A stretch of 64,000 nucleotides of DNA, taken from Branchiostoma floridae (taxonomy: Eukaryota > Chordata > Leptocardii > Amphioxiformes > Branchiostomatidae). A program made the position numbers and the translations under genes. The stretch lies in the NCBI RefSeq assembly GCF_000003815.2, contig NC_049994.1:17170739-17234738 (forward strand), given 5' to 3'. Shown in pieces: positions 20,501 to 30,904 of the stretch. Numbering within the stretch: position 1 is the first letter of the stretch; each line of letters starts with the position of its first letter. A model generated the notes under the pieces. The model made no database searches and was not told the DNA's origin. It saw nothing but the letters and a program-made list of their open reading frames with translations.

Positions 20501-23500
20501 TTTTGCTGATTGCTGGAACAAACTGGAAGTATGTTCAGGAGTGCTACGTATACAACTACTCATTGACTTGTATCTATAAAGACTTGAACCGGGGGAAAAC
20601 TTATTTTGCTGATATAGGAGACTACTTGTAGGAGGTTAATATAATATCTAACTTTAGAGTTACCTGGACAGGAAACCATCGTGTCGCATGATTGTGTCTC
20701 CTGAGTCAGTCCGTCACACTCCGCCCCGCCGTTAGCTGGTGCAGGATTGGTGCAGGTTCGGTCCCGAGTCTGCTCACCAACTCCACACGTCACGCTGCAG
20801 GCGGACCATGGGCTCCAGTCGGTCCAGCCTCCATCAACTACATGGAAATTTATTTTATGTATGTTTAGGAGTGCTACAGCTACTTACATCTATAAACACT
20901 TGAACTGGGGAAAACTTATTTTGCTAATAGAAGAGACTATTTGTAGGAGGTTAGNNNNNNNNNNNNNNNNNNNNNNNNNNNNNNNNNNNNNNNNNNNNNN
21001 NNNNNNNNNNNNNNNNNNNNNNNNNNNNNNNNNNNNNNNNNNNNNNNNNNNNNNAAAACAAAACCGTCGTTAGCAGGGCATGCGACAAGGATCCTACAAC
21101 TGCCTCATCGGGCTGTAAGAGGCACACTTTAACCTGTCGGACCCCATAGGGGTCACTACAGGTCACCGTCAGAGCAAATTTTGACGGGTGTTTGCCAGAG
21201 ACGAACCTATGAAAGTGGCAAAATGTTAAAGTGTTTTAGAAAAGCCACCGGGGCCCTTAAGCTTAGGCCTATGTCCCAATTACCCGGGTCACGGCCGGGT
21301 AGCTTTCGGAAGGGAAATATATTTCATAAACGGCAACAAAACACAAAGAACGTAGCAACATTAGTCTAGAGCGTACTGTAAATGCATTTAAGTTCGCGGG
21401 GATTTAATTTCGCGGTAGCGGGAAAATGGACTTTTCACGGTGGTTTTAATTTCGCGGTAGCACCATGCACTGCAGTGTCTTACTGTTATGGAAAAATGTT
21501 CGCGGTGGTTTTAAATTCACGGTGAAGCGGTTGCCACGAAAACCTAGAACATTAATCCACCGCGAACATTTCTGCATTTACAGTAATTTGTGTATATTCC
21601 TGGGTAAACACTTTTATTTTTCGTTTCCGCAAACATCCCGACCAGGCCCCGTTTCGGAAATGGAACCTAAGCATTACAGGGCAGCGTGAACGTAACGATA
21701 GCCGGTGTCCTCTAGACTTCAGAGTCGGGGCTGGGGCTACTTATGTCATATATCCCTGACGGGTTCAAGGGGCAATTGGGGCCTTAACCTAAGAGGGACT
21801 TCTGTAGCAACTAAATTCAGATTTTCGTACAACAAAATTTACTCCCATATTTCAGTAGACTGCCGGCACCATTGACCCCAAAATGACCAACCCACGTGCA
21901 TCCGCCGCCATCTTTACGGTGATGCTACAAACTTAGACGTCATACGAAAGGACCGCAAAATTCTACACATTCACAAGTTTGTCATTTCAGTATCCATCTC
22001 GTAAAGAAAACTCTTGTAAAAAAAACTCACCGTCCGAGCAGACCACACCAACATCCTCGTGGTGCTCACAGTTATGTGAGCCCCATCCGCTGTGGCCGCA
22101 GTGTTCGATGCTCGTCTCGGAACCCCCACAGGCCACTTCGTCCAGCCAGATCTGACCTGACCCCGCCCCGAAGGCTGCTCCAGGTCGGACCTCGCCAGCG
22201 CCTCCGTGCCCCAGCTGACGGCAGACCACGTTGGCGTCGCTCATGTCAAAACCGTCGTCACAGACGGTCCCCCACTGTCCGTCATGGTACACTTCAACCC
22301 TGCCCTCACTGGACGAACTTCCACCCACGAGGCGGATGCCTAAAAAAAGACAACATTGAATGGAAACTTTACAACTTCTGGGTTATCTTAATATACCGGT
22401 ACCAAAGGTATCGCCAGGTAAACCTTTTTCGAACCTGATCTACCTTTCCGCAACGCCTAGACGCCTACCAAATATCACCAAGGTCCATCTACTACTTCTT
22501 GAGGTATATGCTATTGACCTACATACAAACACAACAAGGCCGGGCTCAATCGATTGCATAGACCTTCTGGCAAAGGCAAAAATACTCTCTTGACTCACCG
22601 TTCGAGCAGACCACACCAACATCCTCACTGTGCCCACAGTTATGTGTGCCCCATCCGTTGTGGCTGCAGTCACCGATGCTCATCTCGGAACCCTCACAGG
22701 CCACGTTGTCCAGCCAGATCGGACCTGACCCCGCCCCGAAGGCTGCTTCATTGAATTCAGGTCGGATCTCGGCAGCGTTTACGTATCCCAGCTGACGGCA
22801 GACCACGTTGGCGTCGTTCATGTCAAAAGCGTCGTCACAGACGGTCCCCCACTGTCCGTCATGGTACACTTCAACCCTGCCCTCCATGGACGAACTTCCA
22901 CCCACGAGTCGGATGCCTGAAAAAAGACAACATTGAATGGAAACGTTACAACTTCTGGGTTATCAATATTCCAGTACCAAAGGACCTCACTGAACTGATG
23001 AAAGATAGAGCTCACTGGAAGCAGAACTTTGTCAATGCTTCAACTCAATCATGAATGACTCGAGTATGAATATGTATGTACTATGTATGTATGATTTCCC
23101 AACAAAACTTCAACAATATCTGCGCGTCGGGGTGTGTGCGTTGAAATCTGCGGTCACTAGCACTGTGGGAAGGGTAGATGTGAAGTAAGATGACATACTG
23201 GAACTCAGTTTCCAGTAATGTACCTCTGGAGTAGTCGACACAGCCCTGGCAGTCACAGTGGAGTCGAGTGTTGCCGCACCAGTTCGCCGTAGAGCAGCAT
23301 GTGGCAACACTTGCCGGGTTGCATTCCGCAGGGTTACCGTCTGCAGCAGGGTAGCCCTGCCCGCAACGACACGTAAAAGCCAACGATGGCTACAGACCCT
23401 TTGCTGTTAGACTCCTTATAATTTTGTTTTTGTTCTCAGTTTAGTTCATTCTTTGTTCATCGTTCTCAACAGCAACTGATTTATTTGTACCCTGACATAT

Positions 23501-26500
23501 GTCAAGGGGTTGTGAAATTTGAACTTAGTCAAGAAACTTAAGTTCCTTTTCTACTTAAGTCAGATTGTCTGTGTATCCTTATCGCAACATCGTGCACGTT
23601 ACTTTGTAGTCTTGTTCATGTTTGCTACTGTGGGAAGGGTAGATGACATACTAGTAAGATGGCATACTAGTACTCACCTTTAACGGGTACTCACTACACA
23701 CTGTGGCCCAAGGTACTAGGTAAACATAGACTGGGGAAATGTAGTTTAAATGGTGAACTGCCACTTTCTAAATGTGCCTCACAGTATTATTTTCAGCATG
23801 CCCAGCGAAAAATACGATCGACGCTCGGGCGACTTAAAAATTTTCGTCAAATCCTGCCGGCGTTTCATAGATGTGTATTTTTTCGACAACTACTATATAT
23901 GCGCGATTCGACCTCTGCTTGGAGTGTAGTCTTATCACGTCTGTCGTCTTAGCTTGCGATGTGGCGCTTACGATAGACGTTATCATATACATATCTGGCA
24001 GAAGTCTTTAGTTACTTAGTACTTTAACGCACGTTTTGTGATACGATATTCAGACATAGAATGTACATGCCAGAAGGATACCAAATGATAAAACATCGTC
24101 TGAATTGCGATATCGTATACCTGATGACGATAAGGTACGCCTTATAACAATATCTCAGCAAAGTGAATTTTGCTGCGTAGAATAGAGTACAGCGATATTT
24201 TTAGACGATGTCGTATACGTACAACGATATCGTTTTAACCGGAAAATAGGTATATCGTAGACGTATTTACGCTATTTTAAGGTACGTTTTTAGATACGAT
24301 ATTTTGACACGGAAATGATGCCATAATATGCCACATGTTTGAGTATCCTATTATGAAATAGTTGGTCTGTATGATGACACTAAACCATTCTTTAGCGAAG
24401 TCTTAAACCATACGTAGTTAACTTTATCTCTAGAATTTCGAGACCAAACCGTTTTAAAAGTACATGTACTTTACTTCCTCCATCTTGGATCGACAAGCTT
24501 GAATTTTCTAAAATACGACTTTCTCCACATATAATCCCTAAACCGAATAGAAATGGACTAAAAATGATCAAGTGATTGTGTTTTGTAAGAAAATAAAAGA
24601 TTTTAACGGTATTTGAGTAAAAATAACATGTATTTATCGTTGAAAATGACATTGTCCGGCATCTTGGATTTTGACCCATGACGTCATCAAATAAGCATAA
24701 ATTATGAATTAGAAATGTAACTTAAAATTGCACAGGATGTTAATGATATAAATAAACAAGTTTGATCTAGCACTAAAACTATGAAATCCCATAATGCAAA
24801 CTGAAATTAGTAAATTTGGGGAAATATGCCTGTCAGAAACTCGTTGCCATGGCAACACGAAAAATCCCAAACTACATTTTTTTCGCAGAATTGTTGCCAA
24901 CTATATTCTAGGAAAAGTCACTAAGTTTCGTAGTCCTAGCACACGTCGTTCGCCAGTTATACTACGTCAAAGTTGGCGCAGGCACTGCTAGAACCCCCCC
25001 CCCCCCCTGGTCTAGATAGGGTTAAGAAGCATGCGCAATGTAGCGGGTTAGAGAGCCGCGTCTTCATCCTGGGCAGGAAACTATAGCCGTCCTGCGCTAG
25101 CCTGGTTACCAAACCCCAGCCCGATCTCAGGTATCTCGTGCAGGGGTCTGGCCGGATGGCATAGACCGGCTCACAATTTTTATTTCTTTATTTATTACAA
25201 CTTCACAGATCAGGTACAATCTGAGGGGAGCCGGCAACAGAAATCTAGTTTCTCTACGAGGCCGACTTCCCAGAAGATCTACAAGCAATAGATGTAAAAA
25301 ATAACCTATCATCGAAAACTACATATAACTACAATAAAAGAATGATAACAAGTTAACAAGTTCAATAACCATTAGGAATAAAATAGCTAGTGGATCATGA
25401 AAGTAAGCAATGAGAGCAACGGCAAATAGATGTCCAGGTACAAAAATTATCAGCTGAGAAGGTGTGATCCGTGCGGGATGTATAGTGATTGACCAGTCAT
25501 TTCCTAACAGATGGAATGGTAAGGTTTGAGAGCATTTGTTGGCGGATTGTTGCAGGTAAAGTGTTCCAGATAAGTACAATGCGGTTCCATATAGTGGGCT
25601 AAAAACTCCACCAATAGAACAGCAGCAGGATCTGCAGGAGGTAATTACACCCCTACCATGATTGGTTAAAGACTGTTTTTTTTTAATCCATAATAGTGAC
25701 CACTAAGTACCTGATTCGCTACTGTGATAGCCTGCTGACCAACTGTGGTGTGTTGTAGCTGGCTACCTGTGGTGTGAGTGGTCATAAATCCTTGGTTCTC
25801 CTCCCTCTGATCAAGGGCCTTCAATAACCTTTCTACAGCCATCCTTCCAGACCCCAACACGAAAGATATTTTCTAGGTTGGGGCATGGTATCCAGGCTAG
25901 TCCTGCGCCGGCCTGGGCTAAATTGCAGATGCACTTGCCCAGTATGGCGATATGCGTGTCTGCTACCTTGGTGTTGATTTATACTTCACGAAAGCACAGT
26001 ATTTTTTCATGCCAGCTCAGCTTCAAAAAAGTTGACAAACAAAGAACAAAGAATTTCATCTGAAGTCAGGCGACGCCGGTTAAGCCTTATTGTTGGACAT
26101 GTTATTCGACATGGCGAACGAGCCGGTGTGACAGCGATCTCGCCCCCCCGTGATCTCGCCCCCCCGGGGGCGAAATCACTAGCGATCTCGCCCCCCGGGG
26201 CGAAATCACTAGCGATCTCGCCCTCCCCGGCTAGTGATTTCGCCCCCCTACCTCGCCCCCCTTTAGCGATTTCGCCCCCCCCCCCCCAAAAAAAACGGGT
26301 TTACATGACATTTTAGAAGTTGATTGGTATAAATCACAAAATGCAGTTTCAGAATGATATAAGTACACGAGTTTGATACATAACTCCATTCATAGTATCA
26401 ATATAAACGTAATTACATGGTAATAAGATAGTTGGACTTGTTTCAGACAAGGAGGGTTGGGTCCCTTGTATTCCCATTATTGCATATACCTGAGTCTTGA

Positions 26501-27631
26501 CATAAAATGTATTTCATTGTATTCACCTGTCCTCAAGCAACCTATATAATTATCTCCAATATGAAGTCTCTACCATGAAGTGACCACAAAAGAACTATGT
26601 AATGTCTTTATCAATTATGCAAATATTAGGTATTAATTAGAATAACGCACATTTTGGTATATGCACCTGGCCAAGGGATATCTTCACCTCCAACATGACT
26701 GTTTTTCTAGTATGTAGGAACTGATGCATTTACCCGTGTTTCTTAAGACTGGTACTTTACCAGTGTTTGTGTAGCATTTAGCAACAGCTATATCAACTTG
26801 CTCGTAGATAGTGTTTATAATGAGGAACTATTATTCACGTGTGTTTTTGTTAGTGCTTTGGAAATGTTTCCAGCACAAGAAAGAAAACACTGTGACAAAT
26901 TGAAAACATGTAGCCGACGTATTCCGTACCATAGACGGTGTTGATTTATACGTTCGCAGTAGCACTGTTTTTATGCCACCTCAGCTGCAAAAATTGTCTT
27001 TTTCATCTCAATGTCATGTTTGCACCGAACAATATAGTATTGACTTTCGAGGTATGACATCTTACGGTACGGTAATAAGGTGCCATATAGGTACCAGGTA
27101 ACACACCAGACACGTTACTCCCCAGGTGCAGTATAGTACCAGGTAGCGCACCTGTATACTTAACCAGCTGACTCTTGGGGGGGGGGGGGGCGAAAACACT
27201 AAAGGGGGGCGAAAACGCTAGTGATCTCGGGGCGAGATCGCAGGGGGGGCGAGATCGCTGTCACACCGGTAAGCTGCTCTTTTGGTCCCCAGAAGCAAAC
27301 AAGAGGGAAGGCCGTCCATTCCTTTGTCCAGAACTTTGTCAATGCTTCAACTCGATAATGACTCGAGTATGAATATGTATGTATGATTTGAGTGGAGTGG
27401 AGAAGAAGGATCCATTGCGACCCGTGATAACATCCCTGATGTCCACGTTCAAGGTTCAAGGTGTATGATTTTCCAACAAAACTTCAACAATATCTACGCG
27501 TTGGAGTGTGTGCGGTCACTAGCACTGTGGGAAGGGTAAATAAGAAGTCAGATGACACACTGGTACTCACCTCTAACGGGTACAGCCAGAAAGAAAAACG
27601 AGAGGCAGAGTGCTGACAGTACCATGTCCAT
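17415..27631 (-). CDS. Gene B: SRCR(2)-TSR(5+) type I membrane receptor (multi-exon model)
   Basis: Model, in transcript order: signal exon 27571-27631; possible hevein-like exon 23224-23389 (its acceptor phase does not match); SRCR exons 22599-22916 and 22031-22339; an expected TSR exon hidden by the N run at 20955-21054; TSR exons 20664-20837, 20172-20348, 19692-19865, 19340-19513, 18804-18977; TM exon 17415-17575. It is a close paralogue of gene A: order, phases, intron sequence and terminal exon all match. Compared with A it has one fewer SRCR, fewer TSRs and a truncated tail (in-frame TAG). The role is inferred as a cell-surface recognition receptor. Intron 1 (22917-27570) is long and full of transposons, so intervening exons may exist. 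Confidence 0.65.
18190..18700. repeat. Degenerate tandem repeat, about 155 bp unit
   Basis: CAAATTTCAGGTCATTYGGY starts units near 18194, 18352, 18512 and 18659, each followed by a poly-purine stretch such as CGAGGGTACAGG. Four units in the last intron of gene B. Confidence 0.8.
18804..18977 (-). CDS. Gene B TSR exon (membrane-proximal)
   Basis: 174 bp, phase 1-1, reads [38 protein letters not shown]. Its neighbouring intron (19020-19330) matches the intron at 7490-7700 in gene A, so this exon corresponds to gene A exon 7293-7469 by position. Confidence 0.9.
19340..19513 (-). CDS. Gene B TSR exon
   Basis: 174 bp, phase 1-1. [17 protein letters not shown] has Ser in place of the usual Pro; [18 protein letters not shown] follows. 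Confidence 0.9.
19692..19865 (-). CDS. Gene B TSR exon
   Basis: 174 bp, phase 1-1. Reads [20 protein letters not shown] and [18 protein letters not shown]. Confidence 0.9.
20037..20078 (-). pseudogene. TSR exon remnant
   Basis: A donor-side stub (TTAGAGTTACCTGGATAGGA) is directly joined to intron sequence, so the rest of the exon was deleted. Confidence 0.6.
20172..20348 (-). CDS. Gene B TSR exon
   Basis: 177 bp, phase 1-1. Has one extra codon in the loop ([19 protein letters not shown]). Confidence 0.9.
20664..20837 (-). CDS. Gene B TSR exon (most distal one visible)
   Basis: 174 bp, phase 1-1. Reads [18 protein letters not shown] and [16 protein letters not shown]. The upstream intron runs into the assembly gap. 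Confidence 0.9.
20955..21054. other. Assembly gap (100 N)
   Basis: Exactly 100 N, a standard placeholder. To its right, AAAACAAAACCGTCGTTAGC matches the sequence just upstream of gene A exon 8729-8905, so the gap probably contains the matching TSR exon of gene B. Confidence 0.9.
21376..21593. mobile_element. Foldback MITE with CTGTAAATGCA ends
   Basis: CTGTAAATGCATTTAAGTTC and the inverse of its end (TTTCTGCATTTACAG) are flanked by TA. TTCGCGGT motifs recur inside. The related repeat at 9113-9360 has the empty site (GCATACTTTGTG). 218 bp. Confidence 0.88.
22031..22339 (-). CDS. Gene B SRCR exon 2
   Basis: 309 bp, phase 1-1, six-cysteine [56 protein letters not shown]. Confidence 0.92.
22599..22916 (-). 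CDS. Gene B SRCR exon 1
   Basis: 318 bp, phase 1-1, six-cysteine SRCR with a longer variable loop ([18 protein letters not shown]) than the copies in gene A. Confidence 0.92.
22975..23090 (+). mobile_element. LINE C-terminal tail fragment
   Basis: GACCTCACTGAACTGATGAA and CACTGGAAGCAGAACTTTGT match the end of the 11.6-12.1 kb LINE fragment. Confidence 0.65.
23224..23389 (-). CDS. Possible hevein-like (chitin-binding type 1) exon in gene B
   Basis: The minus frame reads [38 protein letters not shown] and [15 protein letters not shown]. The CCS-x4-WCG-x-T-x2-HC core matches hevein-type chitin-binding modules, and similar modules occur in amphioxus lectins. The donor (AGAG|GTACAT, phase 1) fits the next SRCR exon. 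The most obvious acceptor (CTGTAG|CCATCG) gives phase 0, which does not fit the signal exon, so either an exon is missing between them or this copy is not spliced in. It sits next to a duplicate of the sequence that follows the signal exon. Confidence 0.5.
23630..23705 (-). pseudogene. Remnant of a signal-exon donor region
   Basis: ACTGTGGGAAGGGTAGATG and TACTCACCTTTAACGGGTAC repeat the donor side of the signal exon, but the hydrophobic-core codons and ATG are absent. Confidence 0.6.
23706..25097. other. Gene B intron 1, part
   Basis: Non-coding by eye. It holds a region of short palindromic TACGATATC-type motifs (24000-24310), the segment shared with gene A intron 1 (24330-24470), a dispersed repeat with CATCTTGGATTTTGACCCAT (24470-24900) and a C(11) run (24994-25006). 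Confidence 0.5.
25098..25899. mobile_element. 802-bp TIR element of the TAGCCTGG family
   Basis: Ends TAGCCTGGTTACCAAACCCC and the inverse of TAGCCTGGATACCATGCCCC. It is flanked by the 9-bp duplication GTCCTGCGC (25089-25097 and 25900-25908). The interrupted flank is the sequence that is continuous at 11680-11710. No convincing transposase frame. Confidence 0.88.
25900..26122 (+). mobile_element. LINE C-terminal fragment, first half
   Basis: CAGGCGACGCCGGTTAAGCC and TTATTCGACATGGCGAAC match the 11.6-12.1 kb fragment, which continues at 27270 after the intervening TIR element. Confidence 0.7.
26127..27265. mobile_element. 1,139-bp TIR element with CGATCTCGCCCCCC subterminal repeats
   Basis: Ends TGTGACAGCGATCTCGCCCC and its inverse (GGCGAGATCGCTGTCACA), each next to CCGG (26123-26126 and 27266-27269). 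Both termini carry several inverted and direct GCGAT(C/T)TCGCCCCCC units separated by CACTAG. The interior (26290-27170) shows no open frame. It splits a LINE tail that is continuous at 11.9 kb. Confidence 0.85.
27270..27378 (+). mobile_element. LINE C-terminal fragment, second half
   Basis: GTAAGCTGCTCTTTTGGTCC continues exactly where the 26122 fragment stops; it has a small internal deletion before CAGAACTTTGTCAATGCTTC. Confidence 0.7.
27571..27631 (-). CDS. Gene B first coding exon: signal peptide
   Basis: ATG at 27631 starts [20 protein letters not shown] plus a split Gly codon at GAG|GTGAGTAC. Same length (61 bp) and phase as gene A, with an even longer Phe-rich hydrophobic core. Confidence 0.85.
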
Positions 27632-27720
27632 GTCTGCTGTCCGTTCTGTTCCTGCGAACTCGCTGCTGAGCTTAAATACTCGCACGTTGACAATGAAGCG
27701 AAAATTGAGTAATCATTGGT
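27632..27720 (-). promoter_or_regulatory. Gene B core promoter region
   Basis: The minus strand has AGTATTTAAGCTCAGCAGCG, with TATTTAAG at 27671-27679 about 40 bp upstream of the ATG. Gene C's copy keeps the same box at 62161. Confidence 0.5.
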
Positions 27721-28900
27721 AAAAACCAAAGGCGTTAGCAATACAATTACTCAAGGACGTTGTGCCTAATTGGTAATACCCTGATTCAAAGGCGCGAGAA
27801 ATATGCTTGAACGGTGTGAGTGAGGTTGGAAATTAGATACTTTAAGTGGCATTACACAATTGTGAAGCGGAAATCTGTGACCATTTGGGCATTGTGTACT
27901 GTAAGTGACAAATTTGACCACAAGAGACTTCCCTTCTTTTGTACTGCCAAGAGATTATTCAAGAGATTATCGGCAGAAGATGTAGGCGAAGATGTAATTT
28001 TGTCAGTGAATGTAGAGAGGCATGTTAACAGCCATGTTTAGCATATGCATAATTGTGAAGCGAAAATTACTTCGTTTTTACATAAACAATCACAACTCCA
28101 TTCAAAGTAGAAAAACTCACACGTCGGGCATGACGTCATAAAAAATTTGCATAAATTACCGGCTTGCAATAAGACACTTTAGGCCACAGCAAGTAATTTT
28201 TATGGATGACATCAGCGCGCGCATTAATTTTCGTCTGATTTCAGAAAAAAAAAAAAACAAGAATTTTTTTCTTCTGCATGGATGGTTAACATGGCGATAA
28301 AGTACCAAAATGAGCAAATATGTTGTGTTGTAGCCTGGTAATTGTACTAGTAGAAGTGACACTTGCGATGTACCCGGGACTGTAGTTCTAGAAAACAAAC
28401 TTACTGGAGAGTTGTAAAAGTGACACCAATACGGAAGCCATGAGTGTGGTTACCAACTTTGTTGGTGATGCCAGTCTACCACACTAGTGTCACTTTTAGC
28501 ACACCAGTACATGTCTTGAATACAGGAATAAATGCCTTGTTGGCTCTTGTGCCATGTTTTGTCCCTTTAATTGTTGTTACAACATTCATCACAACTTCAT
28601 GGTGCCTATTTTTGAAAATGTAGCCATCTTGTTTTTTTTCACCCATCTTTTTTTTTTTCGCCCTATCGCATTATTTTTGCAGTCTGCAGAGGATGTCATC
28701 CATAAAATTTACTTGCTGTGTCCTTATGACAAAAACTTAGAGTCCATACATAACTGCAACATGTACTTTTTGAAGACCCCAAAAGTCATCATCCTTGGTT
28801 TTCTCGGACCTTAAGTCTGAAGCTCCATGCAAATTTGAAAGAAAAAAAAAGAATGTCGGTTGTTTACAAAAGCTGTGAAGACTGCGTCCTTCAAAATGAA
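27721..28900. other. Upstream region of gene B
   Basis: Shares blocks with 13260-13740 and 62190-63640 (GGGCATTGTGTACTGTAAGT, GTCAGTGAATGTA, GGTTGTTT-CAAAAGCTGTGA). A repeat inverted relative to 36650-36765 (AGTGACACTAGTGTGGTAGA on the minus strand) occupies 28330-28540. No gene was identified. Confidence 0.5.
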
Positions 28901-28939
28901 ACACTGGGACTGTCCAGACGACCCGTACTGCACTTATAG

Positions 28940-29500
28940 ACACTGAAGACGCTACTCCAGACCATCTTGGCCATGTTGATTTGATCAAACGAATGCCATC
29001 GTCTGTGAACCGCAGACCTTTTGTGACATATTGCAATTTGAAACCATCGTCCGTCCAGTTTATATCCTTAAACTGTTTTTAAAAACAACGCATACAGAAT
29101 GGGTTACCATGTAGATAGAGGTGAACTTAGACTCCGTTGCAGTCTTCGAACGGGGCTGGTTTTGATGGGGGGGGGCGTGTTGGTTCGCGCTTTTCAACGT
29201 TGGCTGGGTTCTCTTGTGCCGGGAAAGGGAGTTTCCAGGAAGGGAGTGTGCTGTGTAAGGGAGTTNNNNNNNNNNNNNNNNNNNNNNNNNNNNNNNNNNN
29301 NNNNNNNNNNNNNNNNNNNNNNNNNNNNNNNNNNNNNNNNNNNNNNNNNNNNNNNNNNNNNNNNNACGCTCTTTATCCATACGGGTTACAGGAGGGGATT
29401 CCAAGACATGGGCAAAATAATGTAAAAATGACAAATAGAAGATATCTATGTAATTCCAATACCTTATAATTACATGACATAAGTAAGATAAAGCCACATG
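28940..29500. repeat. Duplicated intergenic segment (partner of 14757-15520)
   Basis: AACCGCAGACCTTTTGTGA, GTCCAGTTTATATCCTTAAA and GAAGATATCTATGTAATTCC occur in both. Here the 14791 TIR element is absent, but unrelated sequence plus an N gap interrupts it at 29127-29365. Confidence 0.75.
29266..29365. other. Assembly gap (100 N)
   Basis: Exactly 100 N, inside an insertion relative to the 15.4-kb copy, so the missing sequence is probably a repeat. Confidence 0.9.
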
Positions 29501-29503
29501 GGC

Positions 29504-29682
29504 TTAGTCTCCTAGTAGACACTACGGTGACTTAGAAATAGTATCAAAGCTGGCAAGGGACTTGGTAGCGGCACCAGGTGCCCGTTTGACTCCCTTAGCG
29601 GCCATATCCCTTTGGCCGGCTATACTCCTTTGCCAGCTTTGATACTATCTCCAAGGAACCGTAGGGTCTGCTTGGGGACTAA
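29504..29682. mobile_element. Foldback MITE, TTA(A/G)TCTCC family, copy 1
   Basis: TTAGTCTCC ... ATAGTATCAAAGCTGGCAA is mirrored as TTTGCCAGCTTTGATACTAT ... GGGGACTAA. Flanks are CATGGGC and CATAGGC; the 15.5-kb duplicate has a single CATGGAC, the empty site. Confidence 0.8.
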
Positions 29683-29696
29683 CATAGGCTATTGGT

Positions 29697-29803
29697 TAGC
29701 CTGCGTTTACACAATCTCTCGCTGTCTGGGGTTAATGACCTCCTCCCCGAGGGCGCCGGCAATTGTAGGGCAGGCCGCTAGGAGCGCGATTTTAGTCAGG
29801 CTA
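29697..29803. mobile_element. TAGCCTG-ended MITE (intact duplicate)
   Basis: TAGCCTGCGTTTACACAATC to TTTTAGTCAGGCTA, without the foldback insertion found at 15573. Flanks G(G/T)CTATTGGT show it is the same ancestral insertion as 15530-15757. Confidence 0.85.
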
Positions 29804-29888
29804 GTCTATTGGTGTTATTTAGACAGCATTCACTCAACTTGAAACTAGTTCTACCACCCCTAAACTGTACTTTCTGCCAGTTCCGCTA

Positions 29889-30640
29889 GTTTGACCTTGT
29901 GACAGTAAGAAACTCTAATAATGAAGAAATGCATGGGAATATGCATTAATGTAGCTAATTAGATACCACTGTCCTAAAAAAAACAGGAGCAACAAAATTT
30001 TTCAGTGATTTTTTACTCAAAATCTCAAATTTACTGTGATTTTTTTGCTCATTGTCATTCATGTACAGTAGAACATGAACACATCTATGGCCCATGTGCA
30101 ATGTAATGTGTAATATCTATACTAAGCTATCATATATAATGGTTAAGGCAAAGGCAATTCATAAATGTGATATTTGTGATAACTAGACAGGAAACATTTG
30201 TGAGCAAACACTGCATATTTCACACACCTCTTACCACATGCAAAACTGGACTGTTACAAAAGTGAATTTTACTTTATAAAAAGTCAAACTCAGCTCAGTG
30301 CTAGAACAAACGTTATTTACTATTTTTCACTCAAACAAGATATACAACCATTACCACCAAAAATTACCGCAATCATCGTGAGATACAAACGAATAGAAGA
30401 AAATGAAAGTTCTTAAAAAGTGTCTCTATGTTTAAGTTCACCTGTAACACAACATCAGATATACATGTATTTGATTACCTACATTTAAACACTGCAAACG
30501 TTGACACAAAACCCATACTGCCTAATAGCAGCCTACAGCTATCATAGATCGGCAGTGCAATGGAGCAACCACCTCAGTCATGAAACTAAATCATCTATTA
30601 GTGATGACTCTCTATAGCTACGTAATTAAACATGCTTGCT
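29889..30640. repeat. Downstream repeat, copy C
   Basis: Third copy of the repeat downstream of the receptor genes; lacks the MITE seen in copies A and B. Confidence 0.7.
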
Positions 30641-30657
30641 ATTCAAGATACATTGCC

Positions 30658-30789
30658 TTAATCTCCAAACATATCTTGCGTGGCATAAGATAGTATCATA
30701 AGCTGGGGAACGCGTAGCCTCTGCTGGCTAAACTCCTTCCCCAGTTTATGATACTATCTTATGCCACGCAAGATCTGCTTGGAGATTAA
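30658..30789. mobile_element. Foldback MITE, TTA(A/G)TCTCC family, copy 2
   Basis: TTAATCTCCAA and ATCTTGCGTGGCATAAGATA are mirrored around a short centre and end at TTGGAGATTAA. It lies just downstream of gene C's stop. Confidence 0.85.
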
Positions 30790-30807
30790 CATGGCATTGC
30801 TCAATCC

Positions 30808-30813
30808 TTTATT
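30808..30813 (-). terminator. Candidate polyadenylation signal of gene C
   Basis: AATAAA on the minus strand, 92 bp after the gene C stop codon. Position is suitable; no downstream element was checked. Confidence 0.4.
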
Positions 30814-30904
30814 CGCCTTCCCATGGGTACGTTACAGGCGCTATTCCACACTGTTGTATATGCCGGGTATAACATGACATATGGGCAATACAGATATCCG
30901 GCAT

